A DNA stretch of 64,000 nt from Alphaproteobacteria bacterium (GCA_018969015.1 JAGWZE010000005.1:1-64000), one strand, 5' to 3'. Counted from the stretch's first letter, positions 44,491 to 53,880 are shown. Translations and numbers: made by a program. Notes: generated from the letters alone by a model not told the origin.

Positions 44491-45015
44491 ATGCGCAGGG
44501 CTGCTGCAGGACTTCTGGTGGGCATGCTGGCGCTCGGCGTCACGGGCTGCGGCTTCACGCCGGTCTACGCGCCGACGGTGAAGGGCGGCCCGACGCTGGG
44601 GCCCATCCTCGTCGGCGAGGTCAAGGGCAAGTCCGGCCACGAGCTCACCGTCGCGCTCGACCGCATGCTGGGCGCCGAGCGCGGCACGGCGGCGGCGCCG
44701 CGGCGCATCGAGGTTTCGCTATCGGAGTACGTCGCCGGGCTGGGCTACCGCCTCGACGAATCCGCATCGCGCGCCGACCTCGTGCTGATCGCCTCCTACA
44801 CCGTGTACGAGCCCGATGGCCGCGAGTCGCTTAAGGGCACCGCGAACGCGCAGGCGAGCTATGACATCCCGCAATCGGCCTATGGGGAAGTCGCGGCCCA
44901 GAACGCCGCGCGCACCCGCGCCGCCGACGTGCTGGCCGAGCGCATCCGCGCCGATCTCCTGATGCGCCTCAAGCGCGCGGACGGCGCCGCGGCCCCCGTC
45001 ACCGACGCCCGCTGA
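44491..45015 (+). CDS. lptE: LPS-assembly lipoprotein LptE
   Basis: A 174-residue outer-membrane lipoprotein that plugs the LptD barrel in lipopolysaccharide export. The signal peptide ends in the lipobox GVTGC (Cys20), followed by GFTPVYAP, the usual LptE beginning. The rest follows the LptE fold (FTPVY, then LTVALDRML and ADVLAERIRADLLMRLKR). The position between leuS and holA is the conserved locus for lptE. Confidence 0.92.
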   Translation: MRRAAAGLLVGMLALGVTGCGFTPVYAPTVKGGPTLGPILVGEVKGKSGHELTVALDRMLGAERGTAAAPRRIEVSLSEYVAGLGYRLDESASRADLVLIASYTVYEPDGRESLKGTANAQASYDIPQSAYGEVAAQNAARTRAADVLAERIRADLLMRLKRADGAAAPVTDAR

Positions 45016-45022
45016 GCCCCCG

Positions 45023-46060
45023 ATGCAGCTGAAACCGGCCGAAGCGGCGCGGTTCCTGCGCAAGCCCGATCCATCCGCACGCGCGTTCATGGCGTTCGGC
45101 CCGGACCGCGCGCGCGTCGAGGACGCCGCCGGCGTGCTGACGCGCTTCGCGCTCGGCGCCGATCCCGACCCGCTGAATCTCACGCGCCTGGGCGAGGACG
45201 ACCTGCGCCGCGACAAGGCGCGGCTCGCCGACGAGGTCATGGCGCAGTCCCTGCTCGGGGGCGCGCGCGTCGTGCGCTTGCGGATCGAGGGCGACACGCA
45301 TGCCGATCAGATCCTGCCGCTGCTTGCCGAGATCGGCGACGGCGCGCCGATGGGCGCGGTGCTGGTGATCGAAGGCGGCGACCTCAAAGGCGGCTCGAAA
45401 ATCCGCAAGGCCTTCGAGGACACACGCCACTGCGTGTCGATGGTGTTCTACGAGGAGAGCGCAGAGGAGCTCGGCGCCTTCGCGCAAAGCCTGATCGCCG
45501 AGGCCGGGCTCGAGTTCGAGCCGGCCGCGCGCGAAGCCTTCGTCGCCGCCCTCCCCGACGACCGCGGCGGCATCCGCGGCGAGATCGAGAAGATGGCGAC
45601 GTTCGCGCATGGCCTCGGCCGCGCGCTCGACGAAGCGGACGTGCGGGCGCTTTCGGTAGCGGCGAGCGAGAGCGAATTGGACGAGGCCGCGATGGCGGCG
45701 CTCGCGGGGCGTGGCGACGTGGCGGCGCGCACACTCGATCGCGTGGGCGCAACGAACGGCGTGACGCTGCTCAAGGCGCTCGAACGCAAGCTGCTGCGTC
45801 TGGCGGAAGCGCAGGTGCTGGTGGCGCAGGGCGTCAGCCGCACCGAGGCCGGCGGCAAGCTGCGCCCGCCGGTGTTCTGGAAAGAGCGCGATGCGTTCGC
45901 CCAGCAGCTCGGCGTGTGGTCGGCGGCGCGCGTCCAGGCGGGATTGGCGCGGCTGTGGGCGGCCGAAGTCGCGTGCAAAGCCGCGGGCGCGCCTTCGGTG
46001 CTGATCGCCGCGCAGTGTTTCGCGGAGATCGCGCGGCTGGCTAGTTCAGCCCGCCGTTGA
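45023..46060 (+). CDS. holA: DNA polymerase III subunit delta
   Basis: Clamp-loader delta subunit that opens the beta sliding clamp. The 345-residue protein has MAFGPDRARVEDAA (degenerate P-loop region), DDLRRDKARLADEVMAQSLLGGARVVRLR, VLVIEGGDLKGGSKIRKAFE, and the C-terminal helical collar domain. It starts 7 bp after lptE. Its last 20 bp overlap the convergent parB 3' end. Confidence 0.95.
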   Translation: MQLKPAEAARFLRKPDPSARAFMAFGPDRARVEDAAGVLTRFALGADPDPLNLTRLGEDDLRRDKARLADEVMAQSLLGGARVVRLRIEGDTHADQILPLLAEIGDGAPMGAVLVIEGGDLKGGSKIRKAFEDTRHCVSMVFYEESAEELGAFAQSLIAEAGLEFEPAAREAFVAALPDDRGGIRGEIEKMATFAHGLGRALDEADVRALSVAASESELDEAAMAALAGRGDVAARTLDRVGATNGVTLLKALERKLLRLAEAQVLVAQGVSRTEAGGKLRPPVFWKERDAFAQQLGVWSAARVQAGLARLWAAEVACKAAGAPSVLIAAQCFAEIARLASSARR

Positions 46061-47183
46061 GGCGGCGCACGATGTCGTCGAGCTGATCGAGCCGCTTGTA
46101 CACGATGCGGATCTCGCCGCCCGCTTCGCCCTTGTGCGTGATCGTCACCGGCAGGCCGAGCTGCTGCGCGAGCTGATGCTCGAGCTGGCGGGTGTCGGCG
46201 TCCTTCTCGGGTTTGTCCGCCGTGACGCGCACGCCGTCGCGCTCGGTCTTGGCGTTCGCGGCCATCTTCTCGATTTCGCGCACGCTGAGCGCATTCGCGA
46301 TCGCGAGGCGCGCGAGGCCGAGCGGATCGGGCGCCGTGAGGATCGCACGCGCGTGGCCGGCGGAAAGGCGACCATCGCGCACCATGTCCTGGATCTCGCC
46401 CGGCAGCGCGAGCAGGCGCAGCGTGTTGGCGATGTGCGGCCGGCTCTTGCCGACCTGATCGGCGATGTCCTGCTGCGTGTGGCCGAAGCGGTCGATCAGC
46501 GCCTGATAGCCCTGCGCTTCTTCGAGCGGGTTGAGATCCGTGCGCTGCACGTTCTCGATGATCGCGATCTCGAGGACCTGCGCCTCTTCGAGCTCGCGCA
46601 CGAGCGCGGGCACGGTGTGCAGGCCCGCGCGCTGCGCGGCGCGCCAACGACGCTCACCGGCGACGATCTCGAACTCACCGGCGCCGCGCGGGCGCACGAG
46701 GATCGGCTGCAGCACGCCGTGCGCGCGGATCGAGGCGGCGAGCTCGTTGAGATCGGCTTCGTCGAAATGACGGCGCGGCTGATCCGGGTTGCGGTGGATC
46801 AGATCGATCGGGAGCATGCGCGGTCCACCCTCCCCCGCCGCAGCGGCGGCGGGCGGGGCGGGTTGGGGCGCGGCCGCGACCGGCGGCGGCGTCACGACGG
46901 GCGGTGCAATCGGCGGCGCGATCGGCGCAGCCGCGGAGGGCGGCGGCGCGGTCAAAGCGCTGGGCGTCGGGAACGGCGTGACGACGGCGGCCGGGGCCGG
47001 CGCGGGCGCAGGCGTCGGGGCGACCGTCGGCGGTGTGTAGGTGGGAACGGGATCCGGGCGCGGGCTGTAGGCCGGTTGCGCCGCAGTCGAGGCCGGCGCG
47101 GCCGGCGTGTCCACCCGCACGGGATCGCCGCCGAGAAGGGCCGAAAGACCACGCCCGAGGCCGCGTCGCGCCAGATCGTTCAT
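46041..47183 (-). CDS. parB: chromosome partitioning protein ParB
   Basis: CTP-dependent DNA clamp that loads at parS and spreads to organise the origin region. The 380-residue protein has the N-terminal ParA-activating peptide RRGLGRGLSALLG (7-19). The ParB core includes VLQPILVRP, GERRWRAAQRAG and ENVQRTDLNPLEEAQGY, followed by the helix-turn-helix TQQDIADQVGKSRPHIANTLRLL and a C-terminal dimerisation domain. A Pro/Ala-rich linker of about 100 residues (22-120) separates the first two, much longer than in Caulobacter ParB. The gene lies 82 bp after parA. Confidence 0.97.
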   Translation of the reverse strand: MNDLARRGLGRGLSALLGGDPVRVDTPAAPASTAAQPAYSPRPDPVPTYTPPTVAPTPAPAPAPAAVVTPFPTPSALTAPPPSAAAPIAPPIAPPVVTPPPVAAAPQPAPPAAAAAGEGGPRMLPIDLIHRNPDQPRRHFDEADLNELAASIRAHGVLQPILVRPRGAGEFEIVAGERRWRAAQRAGLHTVPALVRELEEAQVLEIAIIENVQRTDLNPLEEAQGYQALIDRFGHTQQDIADQVGKSRPHIANTLRLLALPGEIQDMVRDGRLSAGHARAILTAPDPLGLARLAIANALSVREIEKMAANAKTERDGVRVTADKPEKDADTRQLEHQLAQQLGLPVTITHKGEAGGEIRIVYKRLDQLDDIVRRLNGGLN

Positions 47184-47265
47184 TTGGAAGCCCTCGAAGG
47201 TCGGGGGTCCGATTCGGACCCGTGCAGTCACGATGCGGAAATCTTGGTTACCGAGACGTTTCCAA

Positions 47266-48078
47266 TCACGCCGCGGCGCGGAGGATTCGCTCACGCTCGA
47301 TCAGTTCGCGCGCGAGCGCCAGATAGGCCTGCGAGCCGGGCGCCTTGATGTCGTAGATGATCGCCGGCTTGCCGAAGCTCGGCGCCTCGGACAGGCGCAC
47401 GTTCCGCGGGATGACGGTCTCGTAGACCTTCGGCCCGAAATAGCCGCGGACTTCGTCCGTCACCTGCTGGCTCAGCTTTGTGGTCTTGTCGTGCATCGTG
47501 AGCACGATGCCCTGGATATCGAGCGTCGGGTTCAGGTTGGACCGAACCGCCTCGACCGTGCGCATCAGCTGGGCGACGCCTTCGAGCGCGAAGAATTCGC
47601 ACTGCAGCGGCACGAGCACGGCGTCCGCCGCGGTGAGGGCGTTGACCGTGAGGATGTTGAGCGAGGGCGGGCAGTCGATCAGCAGATAGTCGAACGCCCC
47701 ACCCCCGTTCTCGGCGCGGTAGGCCGTGACGGCGTCGCGCAGGCGATGCTGCGGCCGCAGGCCCGCCATCAATTCCGTTTCGAGACCGGACAGGTTGGCG
47801 TCGCCGGGCACGATCGACAGGCCGGGCACTTCCGTCGGCATCAGCGCGGCGGAGAGCGGTCGCTCCCCGATCAGAACGTCATAGCTCGAGACCAGACGCT
47901 GCTCCGGCGCGATGTTGAGGCCGGTCGCCGCGTTGCCCTGCGGGTCGGTGTCGAAGATCAGCACGCGCTGGCCGGTGGCGGCGAGGGCCGTGCCGAGATT
48001 GATGGCCGTCGTCGTCTTGCCCACCCCGCCCTTCTGGTTGGCGATGGCGAACGTGCGCAGGGGGCCGGGTGTGGTCAT
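47266..48078 (-). CDS. parA: chromosome partitioning ATPase ParA
   Basis: Deviant Walker ATPase that drives segregation of ParB-parS complexes. The 270-residue protein has the Walker A KGGVGKTT (16-23), with the signature Lys16, the switch region FDTDPQGNAATGL, and YLLIDCPPSLNILTVNAL as Walker B. It lies in the conserved order rsmG-parA-parB. Confidence 0.98.
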   Translation of the reverse strand: MTTPGPLRTFAIANQKGGVGKTTTAINLGTALAATGQRVLIFDTDPQGNAATGLNIAPEQRLVSSYDVLIGERPLSAALMPTEVPGLSIVPGDANLSGLETELMAGLRPQHRLRDAVTAYRAENGGGAFDYLLIDCPPSLNILTVNALTAADAVLVPLQCEFFALEGVAQLMRTVEAVRSNLNPTLDIQGIVLTMHDKTTKLSQQVTDEVRGYFGPKVYETVIPRNVRLSEAPSFGKPAIIYDIKAPGSQAYLALARELIERERILRAAA

Positions 48079-48103
48079 CGGTGGGTCCTCAGCGTCGGCG
48101 GCG

Positions 48104-48733
48104 TCACCGTCGCGCTGACGTGACCCGCAGGATGCGGCCGCGCGGATCGGAGAGGCTCTCGAACGTTTCCGCGTCGAGCGTCCATCCGGCCGCCTCGGTG
48201 GCGGCCCGCTCGCTGTCGAGATCGGCCCCCTTCAGGAACAGACCGACGGCGCCGCGGCTCAAAACCGGTCTGGCGTAGTCCATGATTCGAGGCAAGGGCG
48301 CGAACGCACGTGCCGTCACCACGTCCACCGGCCCGGCCCGGCGCACGACGTCCTCGGCGCGGCCATGCAGCACGGTGGCGGGCACGCCCATGACCTGGAT
48401 CGCCTCGCGCAGGAAGGCCGTCTTCTTGCCGATCGACTCCACGAGCGTGACGTGCGCACCGGGCGCGTCCGCCAGGATCGCGGCCACGATCAGGCCCGGG
48501 AACCCCGCCCCTGCGCCGAGATCGAGCCAGCGGCGCGAGGCGGGCGCGAGGCGGACGAGCTGGGCGGAGTCCAGCGCATGCCGGCGCCAGTAGTGGTCGA
48601 GCTCTTTCGGCCCAACGAGGTTCATGCGCTGCGACCACTCGGCCAGAAGCGCGCGGTGGGCCTCGATGCGGGCGAGCGCGGCGGCGGAGAGGTCAAGGTC
48701 GCGGCGGAGGTCGTCGGGGCCGTAATCGGACAT
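48104..48733 (-). CDS. rsmG: 16S rRNA (guanine-N7) methyltransferase RsmG
   Basis: Methylates G527 of 16S rRNA using S-adenosylmethionine. The 209-residue protein from the ATG at 48733 has WLDLGAGAGFPGLIVA (SAM-binding motif I) and VTLVESIGKKTAFLREA, then VTARAFAPLPRIMDYA, all typical of RsmG (GidB). The stop lies 25 bp before parA. Confidence 0.96.
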   Translation of the reverse strand: MSDYGPDDLRRDLDLSAAALARIEAHRALLAEWSQRMNLVGPKELDHYWRRHALDSAQLVRLAPASRRWLDLGAGAGFPGLIVAAILADAPGAHVTLVESIGKKTAFLREAIQVMGVPATVLHGRAEDVVRRAGPVDVVTARAFAPLPRIMDYARPVLSRGAVGLFLKGADLDSERAATEAAGWTLDAETFESLSDPRGRILRVTSARR

Positions 48734-48786
48734 GAGGCTGAGGTACAGCGGCGCGGCGGCGGCGTCACCCTTGCCCCCGCGCATCC

Positions 48787-48824
48787 GTCATCCTCGACGC
48801 GCCGGCGGCGCGGCGGGGATCCAG
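48787..48824. repeat. half copy of the GTCATCCTCG palindromic repeat
   Basis: Only the left half (GTCATCCTCG through GGGGATCCAG) is present between rsmG and the DUF3088 gene; the complementary right half is absent. Probably a degraded copy. Confidence 0.65.
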
Positions 48825-48851
48825 AGGAGGCCGCGCGCCCGCGCACGAGAC

Positions 48852-49199
48852 TCACGGATGCGGCGCGACGCCGCCATAGCGCGCGGCGAGCGCAATCGCG
48901 ATCTCGGCGCCGCCTTTCAGGAACGCATGGCCGTTGGCCGTTCGGGCCCCTTGGGGCGCCGTAGCGGGATCGGCGAACACCAGCGTCGGCAGGCTCTGCT
49001 CCGCCTCGCCCACCAGCGCGACCACCTCGGCGCGCGGACGCGGAAACGCGACGCGCTTCACCTTCACCTGCGCGGCCCAATGCGGATTGAGCTGCAGCGC
49101 GATCTCGACGACGGCGCAATGCGGGCAGAACCACTGCGCCTCCCCGAGCTTCGCATCGACGAACGGCGCCGCGAGCAGGAAGAGCTGATCCTTCGCCAT
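48852..49199 (-). CDS. DUF3088 family protein
   Basis: A 115-residue protein: [15 protein letters not shown], then WFCPHCAVVEIALQLNP with a thioredoxin-like CPHC motif, then KVKRVAFPRPRAEVVALVGEAEQSLPTLVFAD. This matches DUF3088, small proteins with a glutaredoxin-like fold. Its ATG shares a base with the mnmG stop (TGATG), so the two are coupled. It is inserted between mnmG and rsmG, which are adjacent in many bacteria. Confidence 0.85.
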   Translation of the reverse strand: MAKDQLFLLAAPFVDAKLGEAQWFCPHCAVVEIALQLNPHWAAQVKVKRVAFPRPRAEVVALVGEAEQSLPTLVFADPATAPQGARTANGHAFLKGGAEIAIALAARYGGVAPHP

Positions 49200-51079
49200 C
49201 ACGCCCTCTTCTTCTTCACGTGCGCCAACAGCGCGGTGAGCGCCCCGCTCGTCACGCCCTCGATGCGGCTCGCCTGGCCGAGCGTGACCGGGCGCGCGGC
49301 GGCGAGCTTCTGGCGCACTTCCGCCGAGAGCCCGCCGATCGCGGCATAGTCCAGATCCGGATCGATGCGCAGGTCCTCGTCGCGGCGGAAGGCGACGATG
49401 TCGGCTTCCTGCCGCTCAAGGTAGCCCGCGTACATCGCCTCGATTTCCAGCTGCTCGCGCACCGCCGGCGTAATCGCTCCGAGTTCGGACCAGATGCGGG
49501 CGAGGTCGTCGAAGGCGATGGACGGATATGCCAGCAGCTGCAGCGCGTCGCGGCGCTGGCCGTCATGGTTCACTCTCAATCCGCGATCGTTCGCTTCCTT
49601 CGGCGTGAGCGTGAGGCTGCGCGCGAGGCGGCGCCCCTGCTCGATCGCCTGCATTTTCGCGGCAAAAGCCTGCGCCCGCGCCCCGCCGACGCACCCCGCC
49701 TCGATCCCCTTCGGCGTCAGGCGCTGGTCAGCGTTGTCGGCGCGCAGCGTGAGACGGTACTCGGCGCGGCTCGTGAACATGCGATAGGGCTCGGTGACGC
49801 CGCGCGTGACGAGATCGTCGATCAGCACGCCGAGATAGCCCTCGGCGCGCGTCACCTCGAATGGCGCCCCGCCCCCGGCCGCGCGCGCGGCGTTGAGGCC
49901 CGCGATCAGTCCCTGCGCCGCCGCCTCCTCGTAGCCGGTCGTGCCGTTGATCTGGCCCGCGAGGTAGAGCCCAGGCAGGCGCTTGGTCTCCAGCGTCGGC
50001 AACAGCTCGCGCGGGTCCACGTAGTCGTACTCGATCGCGTAGGCATGGCGCTTGATCGTCACGCGCTCCAGCCCCGGGATCGTGCGGATGAAGCGCTCCT
50101 GCACCTCCTCTGGCAGCGAAGTCGAGATGCCGTTCGGATAGACGGTGTCGTCGTCGAGCCCCTCCGGCTCGAGGAAGACCTGGTGCTGCGCCTTGTCGGC
50201 GAAGCGCACGACCTTGTCCTCGATCGAGGGGCAATAGCGCGGCCCCCGCCCGGCGATCGCGCCGGAATAGACGGCGGACTGATCCAGGCTCGCGGCGATG
50301 ATCCGGTGGGTGTCGGGCGTCGTCCAGGTGATGCCGCACGACACCTGCGGCGTGGTGATCCGGTCCGTCAGAAACGAGAACGGCGTCGGCGGGTCGTCGC
50401 CCGGCTGCATTTCGAGGCTGGCCCAGTCGATCGTGCGGCCATCCAGGCGGGCCGGGGTGCCGGTCTTGAGGCGACCCATGGCGAAGCCCAGCGCGTAGAG
50501 CCGGTCGGACAGGCCGATGGCCGGGGCCTCGTCGACGCGGCCCGCGGGAATGCGCTTGGCCCCGATATGGATCACGCCCTTCAGGAAGGTGCCGGTCGTG
50601 AGCACGACGCGCGGGGCGCGGTAGGTCGCGCCGGAGGCGCAGACGACGCCCTGAGCTGCGGCGGGGCGGCCTTCGCCTGGATCGGAGACGAGCACGTCCT
50701 CCACGGCCTCGGCCCGAATGGTGAGGTTCGGCGTGGCGGCCAGGGCCGCCTGCATGGCCTGGCGGTAGAGCTTGCGGTCAGACTGGGCGCGGGGGCCGCG
50801 AACGGCCGGGCCCTTGGACCGGTTGAGCAGGCGGAACTGGATGCCGGCGACGTCGGCCACCCGGCCCATGACGCCGTCGAGGGCGTCGATCTCGCGGACG
50901 AGGTGGCCCTTGCCGATGCCCCCGATGGCCGGGTTGCAGGACATCTCGCCGATCGTTTCGAGCTTGTGGGTCAGGAGCAGGGTGCGCGCGCCGGCCCGGG
51001 CCGCCGCGGCCGCCGCTTCGCAGCCGGCATGGCCGCCGCCGATGACGATAACGTCGAACGCTTGGGAGGTGAAAGTCAT
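49199..51079 (-). CDS. mnmG: tRNA uridine 5-carboxymethylaminomethyl modification enzyme MnmG
   Basis: FAD-binding partner of MnmE that modifies U34 of several tRNAs. The 626-residue protein from the ATG at 51079 has [20 protein letters not shown] (FAD-binding), [23 protein letters not shown], the signature [15 protein letters not shown], and [19 protein letters not shown]. The longer frame to 51193 would run through parS-like sites and was rejected. Coupled to the DUF3088 gene. Confidence 0.98.
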   Translation of the reverse strand: MTFTSQAFDVIVIGGGHAGCEAAAAAARAGARTLLLTHKLETIGEMSCNPAIGGIGKGHLVREIDALDGVMGRVADVAGIQFRLLNRSKGPAVRGPRAQSDRKLYRQAMQAALAATPNLTIRAEAVEDVLVSDPGEGRPAAAQGVVCASGATYRAPRVVLTTGTFLKGVIHIGAKRIPAGRVDEAPAIGLSDRLYALGFAMGRLKTGTPARLDGRTIDWASLEMQPGDDPPTPFSFLTDRITTPQVSCGITWTTPDTHRIIAASLDQSAVYSGAIAGRGPRYCPSIEDKVVRFADKAQHQVFLEPEGLDDDTVYPNGISTSLPEEVQERFIRTIPGLERVTIKRHAYAIEYDYVDPRELLPTLETKRLPGLYLAGQINGTTGYEEAAAQGLIAGLNAARAAGGGAPFEVTRAEGYLGVLIDDLVTRGVTEPYRMFTSRAEYRLTLRADNADQRLTPKGIEAGCVGGARAQAFAAKMQAIEQGRRLARSLTLTPKEANDRGLRVNHDGQRRDALQLLAYPSIAFDDLARIWSELGAITPAVREQLEIEAMYAGYLERQEADIVAFRRDEDLRIDPDLDYAAIGGLSAEVRQKLAAARPVTLGQASRIEGVTSGALTALLAHVKKKRA

Positions 51080-51118
51080 GCCCGCCTCATACCCGAAAAG
51101 GCCCAACGAGGGGTAGGC

Positions 51119-51134
51119 GGTTCCACGTGAAACC
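51119..51134. promoter_or_regulatory. parS-like site 1
   Basis: GGTTCCACGTGAAACC is a near-perfect 16 bp palindrome matching the bacterial parS consensus (GTTYCACGTGRAAC core). Located 40 bp upstream of mnmG. Confidence 0.9.
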
Positions 51135-51162
51135 GAATTGGGCGGATTGTCCGGAATCGGAC

Positions 51163-51176
51163 GTTTCCCGTGGAAC
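51163..51176. promoter_or_regulatory. parS-like site 2
   Basis: GTTTCCCGTGGAAC differs from the consensus core at one central position. The 17 bp ACGTTTCCCGTGGAACG around it recurs exactly at 54276-54292. Confidence 0.75.
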
Positions 51177-51222
51177 GTGCTAACGGGCGGCAAGATTTAC
51201 TTGGGCTTTACTTGGTCCCCAG

Positions 51223-51236
51223 GTTTCACGTGGAAC
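51223..51236. promoter_or_regulatory. parS-like site 3
   Basis: GTTTCACGTGGAAC matches the parS core apart from one asymmetric base. It is the third site within 120 bp between mnmG and mnmE. Confidence 0.85.
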
Positions 51237-51303
51237 TACAGGGCTTTGTGGGGGCCTTTGGCGAGGGCTCCTGGCAGCCCCGACGGGGCGTTCCAGCAAT
51301 TGC

Positions 51304-51393
51304 GTCATCCTCGTCCGAGCAGAGCAAGGGCGGGGATCCAGGGCCGCCGCGAGCCGCTTCTGGATCCCCGCCGCCTGCGGCGGCGAGGATGAC
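51304..51393. repeat. intergenic palindromic repeat, copy 3 (GTCATCCTCG family)
   Basis: Ends GTCATCCTCG and CGAGGATGAC with internal GGGGATCCAG and CTGGATCCCC. It lies between the parS cluster and the 3' end of mnmE. Confidence 0.85.
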
Positions 51394-51435
51394 GGGCGCG
51401 GGCTGGAAAAGCCGGCCGAGACCGCCGCCCCGCCC

Positions 51436-52809
51436 TCATTTGCCAATGCAGAAGCTCGAGAAGATCTCGCCCAGGACGTCCTCGACGTCGATGCGGCCGA
51501 CGAGGCGGCCAAGCGCGTGGGCGGCCACGCGGAGGTCCTCGCCGGCCAGCTCTGGGGCCCCCGCCAGGGCGGTGCGGGCGCGGGCCAGGGCTTCGGCCGC
51601 GTCGGCCACGAGGGCCTGGTGGCGCGCCCGCGTCAGGGCCGGCGCCGCGGCCCCGCCCAGCGCCGCGGCGACGCGCGCGGCGAGGCGATCGAGCAGCGCG
51701 GCGACGCCCTCGCCCGTCCGCGCCGAGACGGCGAGATCAGAGCGCAGGGCGCCCGCCTCCGCCTCGCCCTGGCCCGCGCCGGCGAGATCGGATTTCGAGC
51801 GCAGCACGAGATCGCCGTCGCGCAGCGTTGCGAGAAGCGCCGGATCCGGACGATCGCCCGGCGCGACGAGTGCGAGACGCAGATCGGCCTCTTCCGCGCG
51901 CGCCAGAGCGCGCCGCACGCCCTCCGCCTCGATCGCATCGGCGGCTTCGCGCAGGCCCGCCGTATCCGCGATCCACACCGGAAAACCCGCCAAAACGAGG
52001 CGAATCTCGATCACGTCGCGCGTGGTGCCGGGGATGTCGGAGACGATCGCCGCCTCGCGCCCGGCGAGCGCGTTGAGCAGGCTCGACTTGCCGGCGTTCG
52101 GCGCCCCGAGGATCGCGATCCGGTAGCCGTCACGCACGCGGGCGCCGCGCGTCGCGTCCGCGAGTTCGGCGCGCATGTCGGCCTCGAGCGCGGCGAGGAT
52201 CGGCGCGGCCTGCGCCGAGACGCCGCCCGGCACGTCCTCGTCGGGAAAGTCGATCTCGGCCTCGACCAGCGCCATCGCGCGCAGGAGGTCGTCGCGCCAG
52301 CCGGCGACGCGGGCCCCCAGCGCGCCCTCCATCTGGCGCAGCGCCTGGCGACGTTGCCCCTCGGTTTCGGCGTCGATCAGGTCGGCGAGGCCTTCGGCCT
52401 GGGCGAGGTCGAGCTTGCCGTTCTCGAAGGCGCGGCGGGTGAATTCGCCCGGCTCGGCGAGGCGGAGGCCAGGGATGGCGGCCAGGGCCGCGGCGAGGGC
52501 CGCGACCACCGCGGGCCCGCCATGGACGTGGAGCTCGGCGACGTCCTGGCCGGTGAAGCTTGCGGGGGCGGGAAACCAGAGGACCAGGGCGTCATCGAGC
52601 GCGACGCCCGTCTTTGGATCCGTCAGGCGACGCAGGACGGCCTGACGGGGCTTGGGACGGGGCTTCGGGCGGGGGCTGGCGGGGCGGCCGGCGAGCGCAT
52701 CCAGCGCAGGCCCCGCTTCCGGCCCGGAAATTCGCAGCACGGCCACGCCTGCCCGCCCTGCGCCGGACGCCAGGGCGAAGATGGTGGTCGGCCGTGCGCT
52801 CAGGCTCAC
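51436..52809 (-). CDS. mnmE: tRNA modification GTPase MnmE
   Basis: Works with MnmG on U34 of tRNA. The 457-residue protein starts with GTG (52809). The N-terminal folate-binding domain has TIFALASGAGRAGVAVLRISGP. The G domain has GAPNAGKSSLLNAL (G1), PGTTRD (G2) and DTAGLREA (G3). The C-terminus is SSFCIGK with the essential Cys. It starts one base after the stop of the DUF6489 gene. The downstream gap to mnmG holds the parS cluster. Confidence 0.97.
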   Translation of the reverse strand: MSLSARPTTIFALASGAGRAGVAVLRISGPEAGPALDALAGRPASPRPKPRPKPRQAVLRRLTDPKTGVALDDALVLWFPAPASFTGQDVAELHVHGGPAVVAALAAALAAIPGLRLAEPGEFTRRAFENGKLDLAQAEGLADLIDAETEGQRRQALRQMEGALGARVAGWRDDLLRAMALVEAEIDFPDEDVPGGVSAQAAPILAALEADMRAELADATRGARVRDGYRIAILGAPNAGKSSLLNALAGREAAIVSDIPGTTRDVIEIRLVLAGFPVWIADTAGLREAADAIEAEGVRRALARAEEADLRLALVAPGDRPDPALLATLRDGDLVLRSKSDLAGAGQGEAEAGALRSDLAVSARTGEGVAALLDRLAARVAAALGGAAAPALTRARHQALVADAAEALARARTALAGAPELAGEDLRVAAHALGRLVGRIDVEDVLGEIFSSFCIGK

Positions 52810-52810
52810 G

Positions 52811-53062
52811 TCAGTCGCCGCCCATCATCTTGCTGGCGTTCTGGGCCGTGGAGGTCATGAGCTTCATGAAGGCGTCCTGCGCCTGGGTGCCGACGCTGAA
52901 CCACGAGCGCATCATCTGGTCCGGGGCCATCATCTGCACGTTCTGCTCCATGCGGGCGCCCATCTCGCGCACGAGCATTTCGTTGATGGGCGTGACGTCC
53001 GGAAGGCCGACGAACCGACGGGCCTCTTCCGGCGAGCACTCGACTTCGATCGTGAATTTCAT
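52811..53062 (-). CDS. DUF6489 family small protein
   Basis: An 83-residue protein: MKFTIEVECSPEEARRFVGLPDVTPINEMLVREMGARM, then a Met-rich helical part ending TSTAQNASKMMGGD. I recognise the N-terminal CSPEEARRFVGLPDV pattern of DUF6489. Function unknown. It is directly upstream of mnmE (1 bp gap) and probably heads the mnmE operon. Confidence 0.75.
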   Translation of the reverse strand: MKFTIEVECSPEEARRFVGLPDVTPINEMLVREMGARMEQNVQMMAPDQMMRSWFSVGTQAQDAFMKLMTSTAQNASKMMGGD

Positions 53063-53181
53063 GGGCGTCGCTCCTGGTGGGGTCTTATAACCCTTCGCGG
53101 CCGATCCCGGACAGGGTTCGACGCCGAACGCAAGACACGAGACACGGCCGGGCGGCCCGCCCGGCGCTAAGGGAGCCTTCC

Positions 53182-53880
53182 ATGAGCAGCACGTGGCGCG
53201 ACATCCAGGTGGCCGACGGTTCGTTCAAGGCCTACGTCGCCCAGCCGAGCGGCACGCCCAAAGGCGGCGTGGTCGTGATCCAGGAGATTTTCGGCGTCAA
53301 CGAGGGCATCCGCGGCAAGGCGGACTGGCTGGCCTCGGAAGGGTACCTGGCGATCGCGCCGGACCTGTTCTGGCGGCTCGAGCCGGGCGTCCAGCTCACC
53401 GACAAGAGCGAGGCCGAATGGGCCAAGGCGTTCGACCTGATGAAGCGCTTCGACGGCGGCAAGGGCGTCGGCGACATCCAGGCGACGCTGACGTTTGCGC
53501 GGCAGGCGTTCGGCCTGAAGAAGGTCGGCGCGATGGGCTACTGCCTCGGCGGCCTGCTCGCGTACCTCTCGGGCTGCAACACCGACAGCGACGCGAGCGT
53601 CGGCTACTACGGCGTCTCGATCGAACAACAGCTCGCCGGCGCGGCGAACGCCAAGCACCCCGTGATGCTGCACATCGCCGGCAAGGACCAGTTCGTGCCG
53701 CCGGCGGCGCAGGAGCAGATCAAGGCCGGCCTTTCGGGCAATCCGCTCTTCACGGTGCACGTCTATCCGGAGCAGGACCACGCGTTCACGCGCGTCGGCG
53801 GCGCGCACTACGACGCCGACGCGGCGAAGGTCGCGGATGCACGCACCGTCGCGTTCTTCAACCAGCACTTGGCGTCGTGA
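53182..53880 (+). CDS. dienelactone hydrolase family protein
   Basis: A 232-residue alpha/beta hydrolase. GAMGYCLGGLLAYL carries the nucleophile Cys typical of dienelactone hydrolases; AGKDQFVP supplies the Asp and EQDHAFTR the His. VIQEIFGVNEGIRGKADWLASEGY is the family's N-terminal signature. The true substrate is unknown. ATG 53182 follows GGGAG. Its stop overlaps the quinone oxidoreductase start (TGATG). Confidence 0.92.
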   Translation: MSSTWRDIQVADGSFKAYVAQPSGTPKGGVVVIQEIFGVNEGIRGKADWLASEGYLAIAPDLFWRLEPGVQLTDKSEAEWAKAFDLMKRFDGGKGVGDIQATLTFARQAFGLKKVGAMGYCLGGLLAYLSGCNTDSDASVGYYGVSIEQQLAGAANAKHPVMLHIAGKDQFVPPAAQEQIKAGLSGNPLFTVHVYPEQDHAFTRVGGAHYDADAAKVADARTVAFFNQHLAS

